A stretch of 20,997 bases of DNA from Planctomycetota bacterium (GTDB lineage Bacteria; Planctomycetota; Phycisphaerae; UBA1845; PWPN01), in the NCBI GenBank assembly GCA_020346805.1, contig CP070790.1, positions 2,966,495 through 2,987,491 on the forward strand, read 5' to 3'. The stretch's first letter is position 1; each line of letters begins with the position of its first letter. Position numbers and translations under genes: made by a program. Below are positions 13,853-20,997 of this stretch, one piece after another. Under the pieces are notes generated by a model. That model was not told the DNA's origin. It worked only from the letters and a program-made list of their open reading frames with translations, and ran no database searches.

Positions 13853-15712
13853 CTATGACATATTCAAAGGCCATACCAAGGGGATGAGGGTGGTAGCGAC
13901 TACGCACAACAATAAATTCAAAGGTAATCCGACACGTACAAAGTCGTTAAACCGATAACCGCCGGGGCCGAAAACCATCATATTGGTTTGATAGCCGATG
14001 GGAGTGCAGAGGCTGGCGGAGGCGGCGAAGGCCACGACCATGGCGAAAGGTCGGGGGTTAACACCGAAGGCATCGGCAACGGCAATGGCGAAGGGAAAGA
14101 TCAGGGCGGCGGCGGCATTGTTGGTGATTAATTCGGTAAAGATTGTGGTAATCAGATAAACGGCAGCAATAGCAGCGATTGGCCCCAGATTTTGGGTTGC
14201 ATCAAATACGAGATTGGCGATGGTTCTGGCGGCACCGGAATTGTCCAAGGCCTTGCCAAGGCCGAAGGCCGCGGCGATGGTAAGTAATGTCTGCCAGTCA
14301 ACACTCTGACGAGCGTCGGTGGCGGATATGCATCGGGTGCCGACCATCAAACCGGCGATCAGAAAGGCCGCCAATACGGTGGGTACGATTCCGGTGGCCA
14401 TAAGTACAATCAATAATCCCAGGAATCCCAATGACATTAGCAAGCGATCATGGCGTACAGGGCGTGCTTCATCGATACTACTTACCAGAAAGAAATCCGG
14501 ATTATTGCGATGGGCGCTGGCAAAGTGTGTGGTAGCTTGCAGCAGCAGGGTGTCGCCAGCACGGAGTACTATATCACCTATACGTCCTTTCAGGCGTTCC
14601 CCACCACGATGTACTGCCACAACGGCAGCGTTATACAAAGCCCGGAAGTTAGCGTCGCGGATATTCTTGCCGATCAAAGGCGATGTGGCCGATATCACTG
14701 CCTCGCATAGACGTTGGTATCGTCGTTCGACTGCTCGGGTTTCGTAGGATTCATCTGCAGCGGGGATGAGTCCGGGGATGCGCTCCAGGTCCACAATGGT
14801 GCTGACCACACCGGTGAAGGTGAGTCGATCTCCTTGCTGCAGGATAACGTCGGGACTGACGGGGGAAATGATTTGTTCTCCTCGTGTAATTTCGATCAGG
14901 AACAGGCCGGGCAGGTGGCGCAAGCCCGCTTCGGTAATCGATTGATTGATAAGTCGGCCTCCAGGTTGGATTACCATATCCACCAGGTATTCGCGGGCCG
15001 ATTCTCCCATTTGTTCGAGCAAATCCTTACGATCGGGTAGAAGTCGGCGTCCCACGAATAAGAGATAGATGGCGCCGGCGATGGCGAAGGGTATTCCAAC
15101 CGCCGCCATTTCAAACAGCGAGATGGGATGGAGTGCTTCTTTGGTTTGTTCGAGTTTTTGGCTGGTTTGCGGATCGGACTCGGATGCTATTTGTTTATCT
15201 AATGCAACGACCCGCTCCCGCATCATGCCGTAGACAACCAGATTGGTGCTGGTTCCAATCAGGGTGCAGGTTCCGCCGAGGATGGCCAGGTATGATACCG
15301 GCAGTAGGAGTCGTGATGGTGAGATACGGTGTTTCCTGCACCAGTCGGTGATTATGGGGACGAGCATGGCCACCACCGGTGTGTTGTTGAGAAATGCCGA
15401 CATCCCGATGGTAGGAAGGGCTAGACGCAGCAGAGCGGTTTTTTCTTTTTTTGTTTTTCCGAGTAGCTGGTTACCGATGATGTCCAAGGCCCCGGTTTCA
15501 CGAAGGGCGGCGGCAACGATGAATAGGGCTGCTACGGTGAGCATGCCGGGATTGGAAAAACCGGCAAACATTTCTTCCAAGGTTATTACGCCGACAACAC
15601 CGACGGCCACGATACTGCCTACCAGTAGAACGTCAGGCGGTCCCAGGCTGCGGGCCAAGCCATAAAAGACAAGGACGATAATCGCAATTGTAAACCAGGC
15701 TTGCCATTCCAT
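13853..15712 (-). CDS. SLC13/DASS-family permease with two TrkA-C domains (second tandem copy)
   Basis: A 619-residue anion transporter, possibly for sulfate. An N-terminal membrane half (about 1-230) carries SAFLNNTPVV (NNTP at 109-112) and IGTSTN. Two cytoplasmic TrkA-C (RCK_C) domains follow at about 239-314 and 334-414. A second membrane half carries TNNAAAALIFP (Asn531-Asn532) and TPIGYQTN. The paired NNT/TNN motifs match the substrate- and sodium-binding hairpins of the DASS family. This architecture is shared with algal SAC1/SLT and cyanobacterial sulfate permeases. The start at 15712 (MEWQAWF) is chosen because it aligns with the first residue of the paralogue upstream; an ATG at 15745 would add 11 residues. 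No clear ribosome site is seen for either. It differs from its paralogue by a 25-residue polar, charged insertion at about 165-189. It is 320-350 bp downstream of the paralogue. Confidence 0.9.
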   Translation of the reverse strand: MEWQAWFTIAIIVLVFYGLARSLGPPDVLLVGSIVAVGVVGVITLEEMFAGFSNPGMLTVAALFIVAAALRETGALDIIGNQLLGKTKKEKTALLRLALPTIGMSAFLNNTPVVAMLVPIITDWCRKHRISPSRLLLPVSYLAILGGTCTLIGTSTNLVVYGMMRERVVALDKQIASESDPQTSQKLEQTKEALHPISLFEMAAVGIPFAIAGAIYLLFVGRRLLPDRKDLLEQMGESAREYLVDMVIQPGGRLINQSITEAGLRHLPGLFLIEITRGEQIISPVSPDVILQQGDRLTFTGVVSTIVDLERIPGLIPAADESYETRAVERRYQRLCEAVISATSPLIGKNIRDANFRALYNAAVVAVHRGGERLKGRIGDIVLRAGDTLLLQATTHFASAHRNNPDFFLVSSIDEARPVRHDRLLMSLGFLGLLIVLMATGIVPTVLAAFLIAGLMVGTRCISATDARQSVDWQTLLTIAAAFGLGKALDNSGAARTIANLVFDATQNLGPIAAIAAVYLITTIFTELITNNAAAALIFPFAIAVADAFGVNPRPFAMVVAFAASASLCTPIGYQTNMMVFGPGGYRFNDFVRVGLPLNLLLCVVATTLIPLVWPLNMS

Positions 15713-15745
15713 CGATAGTTGATCCCGAATAAGGCTGAATAACAT

Positions 15746-16066
15746 TTATTTTGTCATCACGAACGATCTTATCGATAAATTGCTCGTCGCCGACAGTAGC
15801 AGAAAATGATGTTATCTCAGTATGATTATTTTTACGTCCGACATTTTAACTTGTTCATTTCCTCAGTAATAGTAATATATATCGGTTCCCGGTTGGTGAC
15901 AATTTTTATCATATATGTCAGCCGAGTCAAAGATGTAGTTTGACAGTAAAGTTGACATCGGGTGTTCTTGAGACATGTATATTGTGGAATATGTCTGGAG
16001 TGGGGTGCCTGAAATAGACCGGCGATAAAGTGTGCGATGCGGCCAAGTATTATAACGTTCGGGCAT
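15746..16066. other. Spacer between the two permease genes
   Basis: This AT-rich 321-bp region holds no convincing gene. It contains GTCAAA (15926-15931) and TTTGAC (15939-15944) as a dyad with a 7-nt centre, and a further TTGACA at 15952-15957, so the same TTGAC word occurs three times within 32 bp. That suggests a regulator binding site. I could not define a well-spaced promoter for the downstream permease, although its distance from the upstream gene makes a separate promoter likely. Confidence 0.35.
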
Positions 16067-17857
16067 TCAAAAAGGCCAAATCATGGGGATAAGAATAGTT
16101 GCCACGGCACACAAGATTAGATTCAAAGGCAATCCCATTTTTAGGAAATCCATGAATTGATAGCCGCCGGGTCCGTAGACCATTAAGTTCGTCTGATATG
16201 CGATAGGGCTGGCAAAGCTGGCAGAAGCGGCAAAGGCGACGGCCATGGCAAAAGGACGGGGATCGACTTGAAATCCTGCGGCAATGGATATGGCAATTGG
16301 GAAGACGAGGACGGCAGCGGCGTTGTTTCCGACTACCGAAGAGGAAATCTGAGCGATAAGGTAGATAACGGCCAGGGCAGCGGTGGGGCCTAAGGTCTCG
16401 GTGGGAGCGGCGATCATATTAGCAATTGACTCGGCGGCACCGGTTTTTTCGAGTGCTTTACCTAAGGCGAGTGCTGCAACAATAGTAAGGAGTACTTGCC
16501 AGTTGACGCTTTGACGTGCGGCACTGGCCGATATACATCTGGTCGCCACCATCAATCCCGCAGTCAGGAAGGCCACCAGTACCAGAGGCCAGGGAAGAAT
16601 ATCGCTGGTTGATAAAGTCATAAGCACAATGAGCAGGACAAGGAAGATGGCGGAGAGTGTTGCCCGATCGTGGCGGACGGGTCGGGACTCTTCCACGCTA
16701 CTGACGAGATAGAAATCGGGATTGTTGCGATGGGCACGGTTAAAGTTGACGGTGGTTTGGAGTAACAGGGTATCACCGCTGCGGAGTACGATGTCGCCAA
16801 TGCGTCCCTTGAGGCGTTCTCCTCCCCGATGTACGGCGACAACGGCGGCATTATAAAGGGCCCGGAAGTTTGCCTCACGAATGTTTTTGCCAATCAGTGG
16901 AGATGTAGGTGAGATGACTGCTTCACACAACTGTCGACCCCGGCGCTGGGCAGCGTGGGTTTCATAACTTTCGTCTACGGCAGGAATGAGTCCGGGAATG
17001 CGCTCCAGATCGACAATGGTACTAACTACCCCGGTGAAGGTTAACCGATCACCGACTTGCAGGATTTCATCGGGGCGCACGGGAGCAATAATCTGATTGT
17101 CTCGAGTTATTTCGATAAGGAAAAGCCCCGGCAGATGACGAAGGCCCGCTTCCTCGACCTGCTGGCCGATAAGCCGACACTCCGGTTGGATGAGCATGTC
17201 CACCAGATATTCACGTGATGATTCGCCTAATTGTTCCAGCAGATCCTTGCGGTCGGGAAGCAGCCGACGTCCTACGTAGAGAAGATAGACGATACCAACG
17301 ATGGCGTAAGGCAACCCGACGTACCCGAGTTCAAAAAGTCTCATGGGGTGCATGTCGCGATCGATCATCATACCGTTGACAATGAGGTTAGTACTGGTGC
17401 CGATCAACGTGCATGTGCCGCCAAGGATGGCCAGGTAGGATAGGGGCATCAGCAGTCGAGAGGGCGAGATGCGGTGTTTTCTGCACCAGTCCGTGACCAC
17501 CGGCATAAGCATTGCCACAATGGGGGTATTATTTAAAAAGGCGGACATTCCCACTACTGGTGGGAAAAGGCGCAATAATGCCCCCCGTTCTTTTTTTACT
17601 TTGCCGAGGATCCGACTTCCAATAATGTCCAGGACGCCGGTTTCCCGCATTCCCGCCGCCACAATGAAGAGTGCGGCTACGGTCAGCATTCCTTCATTGG
17701 TTAATCCGCGGAAGAGTTCGTGCGGGGTGATGATACCGGCAAGACCGACCAGGAGGGCTCCGCCCACCATAAGCACGTCGGGGGGGGCCAGTTCACGGAT
17801 TAGTCCGTAAAATACCAGGGCGACAATACCGACTGTAAACCAAGCTTGCCAGTCCAT
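16067..17857 (-). CDS. SLC13/DASS-family permease with two TrkA-C domains (first tandem copy)
   Basis: A 596-residue paralogue of the neighbouring permease, colinear with it over its whole length and identical at most positions in the central parts. NNTP lies at 109-112, IGTSTN near 153-158, TrkA-C domains at about 215-290 and 307-388, and VGNNAAAVLVFP near 509-520 (Asn511-Asn512). It lacks the 25-residue insertion of the other copy and has a longer loop (around 413-428) after the second TrkA-C domain. TrkA-C domains usually bind a small ligand and gate or regulate the transporter. The ATG at 17857 (MDWQAWF) has only a weak AGAG upstream. It follows the EIIA-like gene by 117 bp on the same strand, with an inverted repeat in the gap. 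The substrate is unproven; sulfate or a dicarboxylate are the leading options. Confidence 0.9.
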   Translation of the reverse strand: MDWQAWFTVGIVALVFYGLIRELAPPDVLMVGGALLVGLAGIITPHELFRGLTNEGMLTVAALFIVAAGMRETGVLDIIGSRILGKVKKERGALLRLFPPVVGMSAFLNNTPIVAMLMPVVTDWCRKHRISPSRLLMPLSYLAILGGTCTLIGTSTNLIVNGMMIDRDMHPMRLFELGYVGLPYAIVGIVYLLYVGRRLLPDRKDLLEQLGESSREYLVDMLIQPECRLIGQQVEEAGLRHLPGLFLIEITRDNQIIAPVRPDEILQVGDRLTFTGVVSTIVDLERIPGLIPAVDESYETHAAQRRGRQLCEAVISPTSPLIGKNIREANFRALYNAAVVAVHRGGERLKGRIGDIVLRSGDTLLLQTTVNFNRAHRNNPDFYLVSSVEESRPVRHDRATLSAIFLVLLIVLMTLSTSDILPWPLVLVAFLTAGLMVATRCISASAARQSVNWQVLLTIVAALALGKALEKTGAAESIANMIAAPTETLGPTAALAVIYLIAQISSSVVGNNAAAVLVFPIAISIAAGFQVDPRPFAMAVAFAASASFASPIAYQTNLMVYGPGGYQFMDFLKMGLPLNLILCAVATILIPMIWPF

Positions 17858-17921
17858 AGGTCAATTAACTCTGATGAGAGTGAGTGCCCGAATTCTCAAA
17901 TATTTTGTTATCGACAAAGCA

Positions 17922-17946
17922 TACATCAAAAACGTTGGTTGATGTA
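17922..17946 (-). promoter_or_regulatory. Inverted repeat between the EIIA-like and first permease genes
   Basis: TACATCAA (17922-17929) and TTGATGTA (17939-17946) are perfect 8-bp arms around 9 nt, in the 117-bp gap. The AT-rich arms without a T-run suggest an operator, or a processing or attenuation hairpin, more than a terminator. Confidence 0.4.
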
Positions 17947-17974
17947 GGTATTACCTCAAGTAATTATCATACAT

Positions 17975-18535
17975 TTACCACGCGAAGTTGTTCACTACCT
18001 CTTGTAGATATTGAGCGTCGGTGCCGTTTTGTTGATCCCGGCGCAGTTCCCGCAGCATGCCATGTTGCGATCTTCTCTGTTCGACGGCTTTTTCGATGGT
18101 AGAGATCAGCTTATAGGCAGCATTACTATCAGGGGCCTGCTTGAGTTTATTGCGAAGGGCGGCACAATCAAGTAATTGACTGCTGTTGGCCAATATTCGA
18201 AGGTTACTGGAAACGTTTTCCTGGGGACTGGCGATCATCATTATGGTATCCACGTTGTGGCCCTGGTTATCCCAGCAAGTGGGATTGCGGAGGATCATCA
18301 AAGCGATTCCACATTTTTTGAGAATGTTGAGTCGGCAATGAGGTACGGCGGCGCCGTTGGTAAAGGCGGTGGTTCGGGATTTTTCACGAGTCAGTACAGC
18401 ACTCATAATGGTTTCTTGCTCGATGCCCAGATGGGCCGCCAGTTTTGCAGACATACGGGCAATAATTTCGGCAGCATCATCGGCACTGTCGGTTATCTCG
18501 ATGGTCTCAGGTGAAAGACAGTTTTGTACTAACAC
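17975..18535 (-). CDS. PTS EIIA(Ntr)/fructose-type domain protein, PtsN-like
   Basis: A 186-residue stand-alone EIIA domain of the fructose/nitrogen type. The pattern is normal: LSPETIEI at the N-terminus, a helix with IIARMSAKLA, then AVLTREKSRTTAFTNGAAVPH with the phosphorylatable His66 (written in two parts: AVLTREKSRT, TAFTNGAAVPH). Later come VDTIMMIASPQ and a HLRxLA-like NLRILANSSQ helix. The usual GIAIPH has become GAAVPH. EIIA(Ntr) proteins are phosphorylated by HPr/NPr and control transporters and kinases by binding, not by carrying sugar. A polar 35-residue tail beyond the normal domain end (about 150-186) is unusual. The GTG start at 18535 has AGAGG seven bases upstream. It is first of a run with two TrkA-C permeases, so control of those permeases is a reasonable inference. 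No PTS enzyme I or HPr is nearby. Confidence 0.85.
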   Translation of the reverse strand: MLVQNCLSPETIEITDSADDAAEIIARMSAKLAAHLGIEQETIMSAVLTREKSRTTAFTNGAAVPHCRLNILKKCGIALMILRNPTCWDNQGHNVDTIMMIASPQENVSSNLRILANSSQLLDCAALRNKLKQAPDSNAAYKLISTIEKAVEQRRSQHGMLRELRRDQQNGTDAQYLQEVVNNFAW

Positions 18536-18559
18536 GTTAATACCTCTTGCATATCCTGG

Positions 18560-18587
18560 ACAAACTGATGATATTTGATCAGTTTGT
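18560..18587. promoter_or_regulatory. Perfect inverted repeat in the divergent promoter region
   Basis: ACAAACTGAT (18560-18569) and ATCAGTTTGT (18578-18587) are perfect 10-bp arms separated by 8 bp. The centre lies 38 bp upstream of the EIIA-like start and about 104 bp upstream of the secreted-protein start. The arm spacing of 18 bp centre-to-centre puts the half-sites nearly two helical turns apart, which suits a dimeric repressor or activator acting on both genes. Confidence 0.55.
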
Positions 18588-18677
18588 GATTAGTATTTAT
18601 CGGCAAGAAGCCCCAAAATGCTTATCATAGTCGATAGATAGAGATGAGTACAGGGCTGGGCCGATTGAAAGTGAGTT

Positions 18678-20997
18678 ATGAATTCAATAGTTGCAATATT
18701 GATGTTTGTGGCAGCGGAAGTATCAGCCGCGCCCGAGCCTATAAACCTGGTGGATTTCGCCCGGGTAGTGGAGTATAGCGGTGAAACACCGGAAACGTTC
18801 GAAGCCCGTGAGCTGATTCGAGGTACGGATGGCTGGGATGCCTGGCAAGGAGAAGAGGGGCAGTACATGATCGGGGTTGAGTGGGATGAACCGAGGGATG
18901 TAGCCGAGGTGAATATTGAATTTCGTCATGCGATTGCCGACCGCTATAAAATCAGGGTGCAGTATTTCCGAACAGGTTGGCCGTATTCGGAACAGAATGA
19001 TGCATTTCACGGCCGGTGGGTGACGGCCAAAGCGGACTGGTGGGCGGGGGATCGGGATGTAAGTTTTGCTTTTGTACCTTATAAGCAGGAACAGCCGGGC
19101 AAAGATGCCCCCGGTATGTGTTATCGGCGGACATACAGGCTCAGGTTTCTTCTGGGCGATCGGGAGTTGCCGCCGGTTCGTTATATTCGCGCCTATGGCC
19201 GGAATGAGTCGGTTGAGGCCGAATTTGATATTCGGTTTGATGATGATAATGTTATAGTCAAACCTCCGCTTGACGTTTCGGTGGTTAACGGTTCGCTGCT
19301 TGAAGAGGATGCCGACAGCACAACACAAACATCATTTCTACTGGCTTCGCCCGGCTCGATCCGGGTTCGGTATTTTGAGAGGGATCTTCAAACCGCTACC
19401 CGTACGGTTGTTACCTTGCGAAACAGCTATGAAGAGATGAATGGTTTGTCTTTTTTGCCGGCAGAGGTAGTTAAGTACGGGACAATTCGTATTCCGTCGC
19501 TGGGAGTGGTAATCGAACATCGCGGCGGTAAAAGAGATTTGCAGGACGGTGGTCGATCCGGTGAATCAATCTATGATCGTATTGCAAATGGACCGGAGCC
19601 AAGTTTTCAAGGGATAGAAGAGGAATTATCCCGTTGGTGCAGAACTCAACCTGCCGCTTTGCCGGTAAATCCATCGGCGATGTTTGAAGTTCCCGAACCG
19701 GGTTTGAATTATTTATATGCGAAAGTGCCGGAACTTATTGCCGGTAGTGTTGAAGCCGAAGCCCACGATAAACCGGGCAGAATTGATGTTGTTTATCAGA
19801 AGATTCGGGCATTGGAGATCATTGGTCGGCATGATCTGGCTGAGCGGCTACTTATGACGGTTGTGCGTGAGCAATCGAGGAATAAGTTGCGGGGCCGTTT
19901 TACTGATTTCAAGGGGGTGTTTGGCAGTTTGCCCATGGAGCAAACCCAAGGCCGACCAACGAGTTCCGGTTTGAATCAGGGATACGCACTATGGATGCTG
20001 AACGAGCATTATCGTTTTACCCGTGATCGACAGTGGTTGGTTAATATCGCGCATGCTTTGATTTCCGGATGTGATTTCATAACTCGGCAGCGAAAAACGG
20101 AGCCAGAGGCAAATCTTATATGTAAGGATGATCCGTATTGGGTTGAAGGTTTGTTACCGCCGGGAACATTGGATGATAAGAATGACTGGCATTGGTGGTT
20201 TACGGTTAATGCCTATGCCTATCGGGGGGTGCGGGCAACGGCGGAATCGTTGTTGGAGATTGGCCATTCTCAAGCGAAACTTATTGCCCGTCAAGCGGAG
20301 GTTTTCGGCGAGCGTCTTAGGAAATCATGTAAAGAGTCGATGATTCGCGCCCCCGTGGTTGGTCTGCGGGATAATACCTATGTGCCTGCACAGCCGATGT
20401 GCAGCAGATCTCGGGTGACAGGTGCCGAGGGATGGCGGGGCGGTATTTTAGGTCCGGTGCATCTGGTTGATTGTGGTTTGTATGCCGATGATTCGCCCGA
20501 AGCGGAATGGATATTGCGGGATGTCGAGGATAACCTTTCAAGTCCTTTGCCCATACCGACCACACGTCCACTGATTATGCGGGGATTAAAGTGGGGAAAT
20601 CGAGACGAGGGGCGGAGGAATCTGCTGCCAATTACGTTGTTATACTTGAGGCGTGGTCAATACAAGCATGCGGCCCCTTTGTTCGAGGGCGGACCGGAGG
20701 GAGATGCCGGGATTTCTTATGGTGCGGAGTGTATAGTATGGTTCCGCCATTTATTGGTTATGGAAAATGGGAGACGGCTTGATTTGCTGGCTGGGGTGCC
20801 GAGCTCATGGCTGGCCGCCGGCAAGCGGATCAAAATCGAGAAGGCCCCGACATGGTACGGTCCGATGAATATGCGGGTTGAATCATTGGCTGAGCTTCGG
20901 CAAATCAAGATAGAACTGGAGGGCCCACAAAGAAATCCTCCAGAGTCGATTCGATTGTATTTACGCACCCCGCAGCCGTTTCAGTCTGTTCGAATCA
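18678..20997 (+). CDS. Large secreted protein, alpha/alpha-barrel glycosidase-like (C-terminus outside window)
   Basis: An uninterrupted frame of 773 codons from ATG at 18678 to the window end; an in-frame TGA at 18672 fixes this as the earliest start. Residues 1-18 look like a signal peptide (IVAILMFVAA, then VSA before AP) but lack the usual basic residues. Residues 20-180 have the look of a discoidin-like beta-sandwich (LVDFARVVEYSGET, then VRYIRAYG). From about 350 to 680 the sequence is helical, with repeated aromatic and glycine motifs such as LNQGYALWMLNEHY (432-445) and NDWHWWFTVNAYAYRG, as in six-hairpin (alpha/alpha)6 glycosidases. A beta-rich C-terminal part begins near 690. I cannot assign a GH family or catalytic residues. 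Possible roles are polysaccharide hydrolysis or a related lyase function. It diverges from the EIIA-like gene. Confidence 0.7.
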   Translation, partial: MNSIVAILMFVAAEVSAAPEPINLVDFARVVEYSGETPETFEARELIRGTDGWDAWQGEEGQYMIGVEWDEPRDVAEVNIEFRHAIADRYKIRVQYFRTGWPYSEQNDAFHGRWVTAKADWWAGDRDVSFAFVPYKQEQPGKDAPGMCYRRTYRLRFLLGDRELPPVRYIRAYGRNESVEAEFDIRFDDDNVIVKPPLDVSVVNGSLLEEDADSTTQTSFLLASPGSIRVRYFERDLQTATRTVVTLRNSYEEMNGLSFLPAEVVKYGTIRIPSLGVVIEHRGGKRDLQDGGRSGESIYDRIANGPEPSFQGIEEELSRWCRTQPAALPVNPSAMFEVPEPGLNYLYAKVPELIAGSVEAEAHDKPGRIDVVYQKIRALEIIGRHDLAERLLMTVVREQSRNKLRGRFTDFKGVFGSLPMEQTQGRPTSSGLNQGYALWMLNEHYRFTRDRQWLVNIAHALISGCDFITRQRKTEPEANLICKDDPYWVEGLLPPGTLDDKNDWHWWFTVNAYAYRGVRATAESLLEIGHSQAKLIARQAEVFGERLRKSCKESMIRAPVVGLRDNTYVPAQPMCSRSRVTGAEGWRGGILGPVHLVDCGLYADDSPEAEWILRDVEDNLSSPLPIPTTRPLIMRGLKWGNRDEGRRNLLPITLLYLRRGQYKHAAPLFEGGPEGDAGISYGAECIVWFRHLLVMENGRRLDLLAGVPSSWLAAGKRIKIEKAPTWYGPMNMRVESLAELRQIKIELEGPQRNPPESIRLYLRTPQPFQSVRI

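Noticed and set aside
15863..16066. A 67-codon frame beginning directly after the first permease stop (TGA-ATG)
   Set aside because: No ribosome site, no recognisable pattern and a Tyr-run end; judged chance in an AT-rich spacer.
18723..19328. A 201-codon open frame on the minus strand
   Set aside because: Antisense to the large secreted protein, whose own frame stays open to the window end.

Overview
The window looks like a chromosomal stretch of a planctomycete, most likely of the Phycisphaerae type. This is an inference, not a proven placement. It rests on an arylsulfatase B-like secreted sulfatase, a large periplasmic PpiD/SurA-like protein with TTQP-rich linkers, a lone DRE-TIM aldolase-like protein, heavy use of GTG/TTG starts (five of the eleven genes with a visible start use them), and SLC13 permeases with built-in TrkA-C domains. 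No rRNA, tRNA, CRISPR array, transposase, phage gene or recognisable defence system was found.

Layout. Positions 1-2885 (minus) hold the N-terminal 259 residues of a secreted sulfatase, preceded by a membrane-anchored foldase-like protein. Positions 3173-6361 (plus) hold topA, a DNA topoisomerase I with six C-terminal zinc fingers. A 130-bp palindrome cluster follows between the converging topA and aldolase genes (6419-6549). Positions 6578-9019 (minus) hold a DRE-TIM aldolase-like enzyme, a PhnD-like substrate-binding lipoprotein and a divergent cold-shock-domain protein. A 500-bp gene-free region with several dyads comes next. Then come a methylthioadenosine phosphorylase-type gene (9547-10431, plus), a convergent MBOAT O-acyltransferase (10466-11728, minus), and an NAD-type isocitrate dehydrogenase overlapping hemC by 4 nt (11877-13822, plus).

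Positions 13853-18535 (minus) form the most distinctive block: a PTS EIIA(Ntr)-like protein followed by two tandemly duplicated SLC13/DASS permeases, each with two cytoplasmic TrkA-C (RCK_C) domains. Divergent from it, a large secreted protein with an alpha/alpha-barrel-like, glycosidase-like look starts at 18678 and runs off the window. A perfect 10-bp-arm inverted repeat (18560-18587) lies between these two units.

Working together (inference): the SLC13 plus TrkA-C architecture is known from sulfate transporters of algae and cyanobacteria. A secreted sulfatase and a secreted carbohydrate-active-like protein lie at the two ends. One reading is a lifestyle of degrading sulfated polysaccharides, with anion uptake controlled by an EIIA(Ntr)-type regulator. 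The remaining genes are housekeeping: topoisomerase, isocitrate dehydrogenase, heme synthesis, nucleoside salvage and protein folding. I did not find an unambiguous novel multi-gene system. The best candidates for new biology are the EIIA/dual-SLC13 unit with its operators and the orphan DRE-TIM aldolase.
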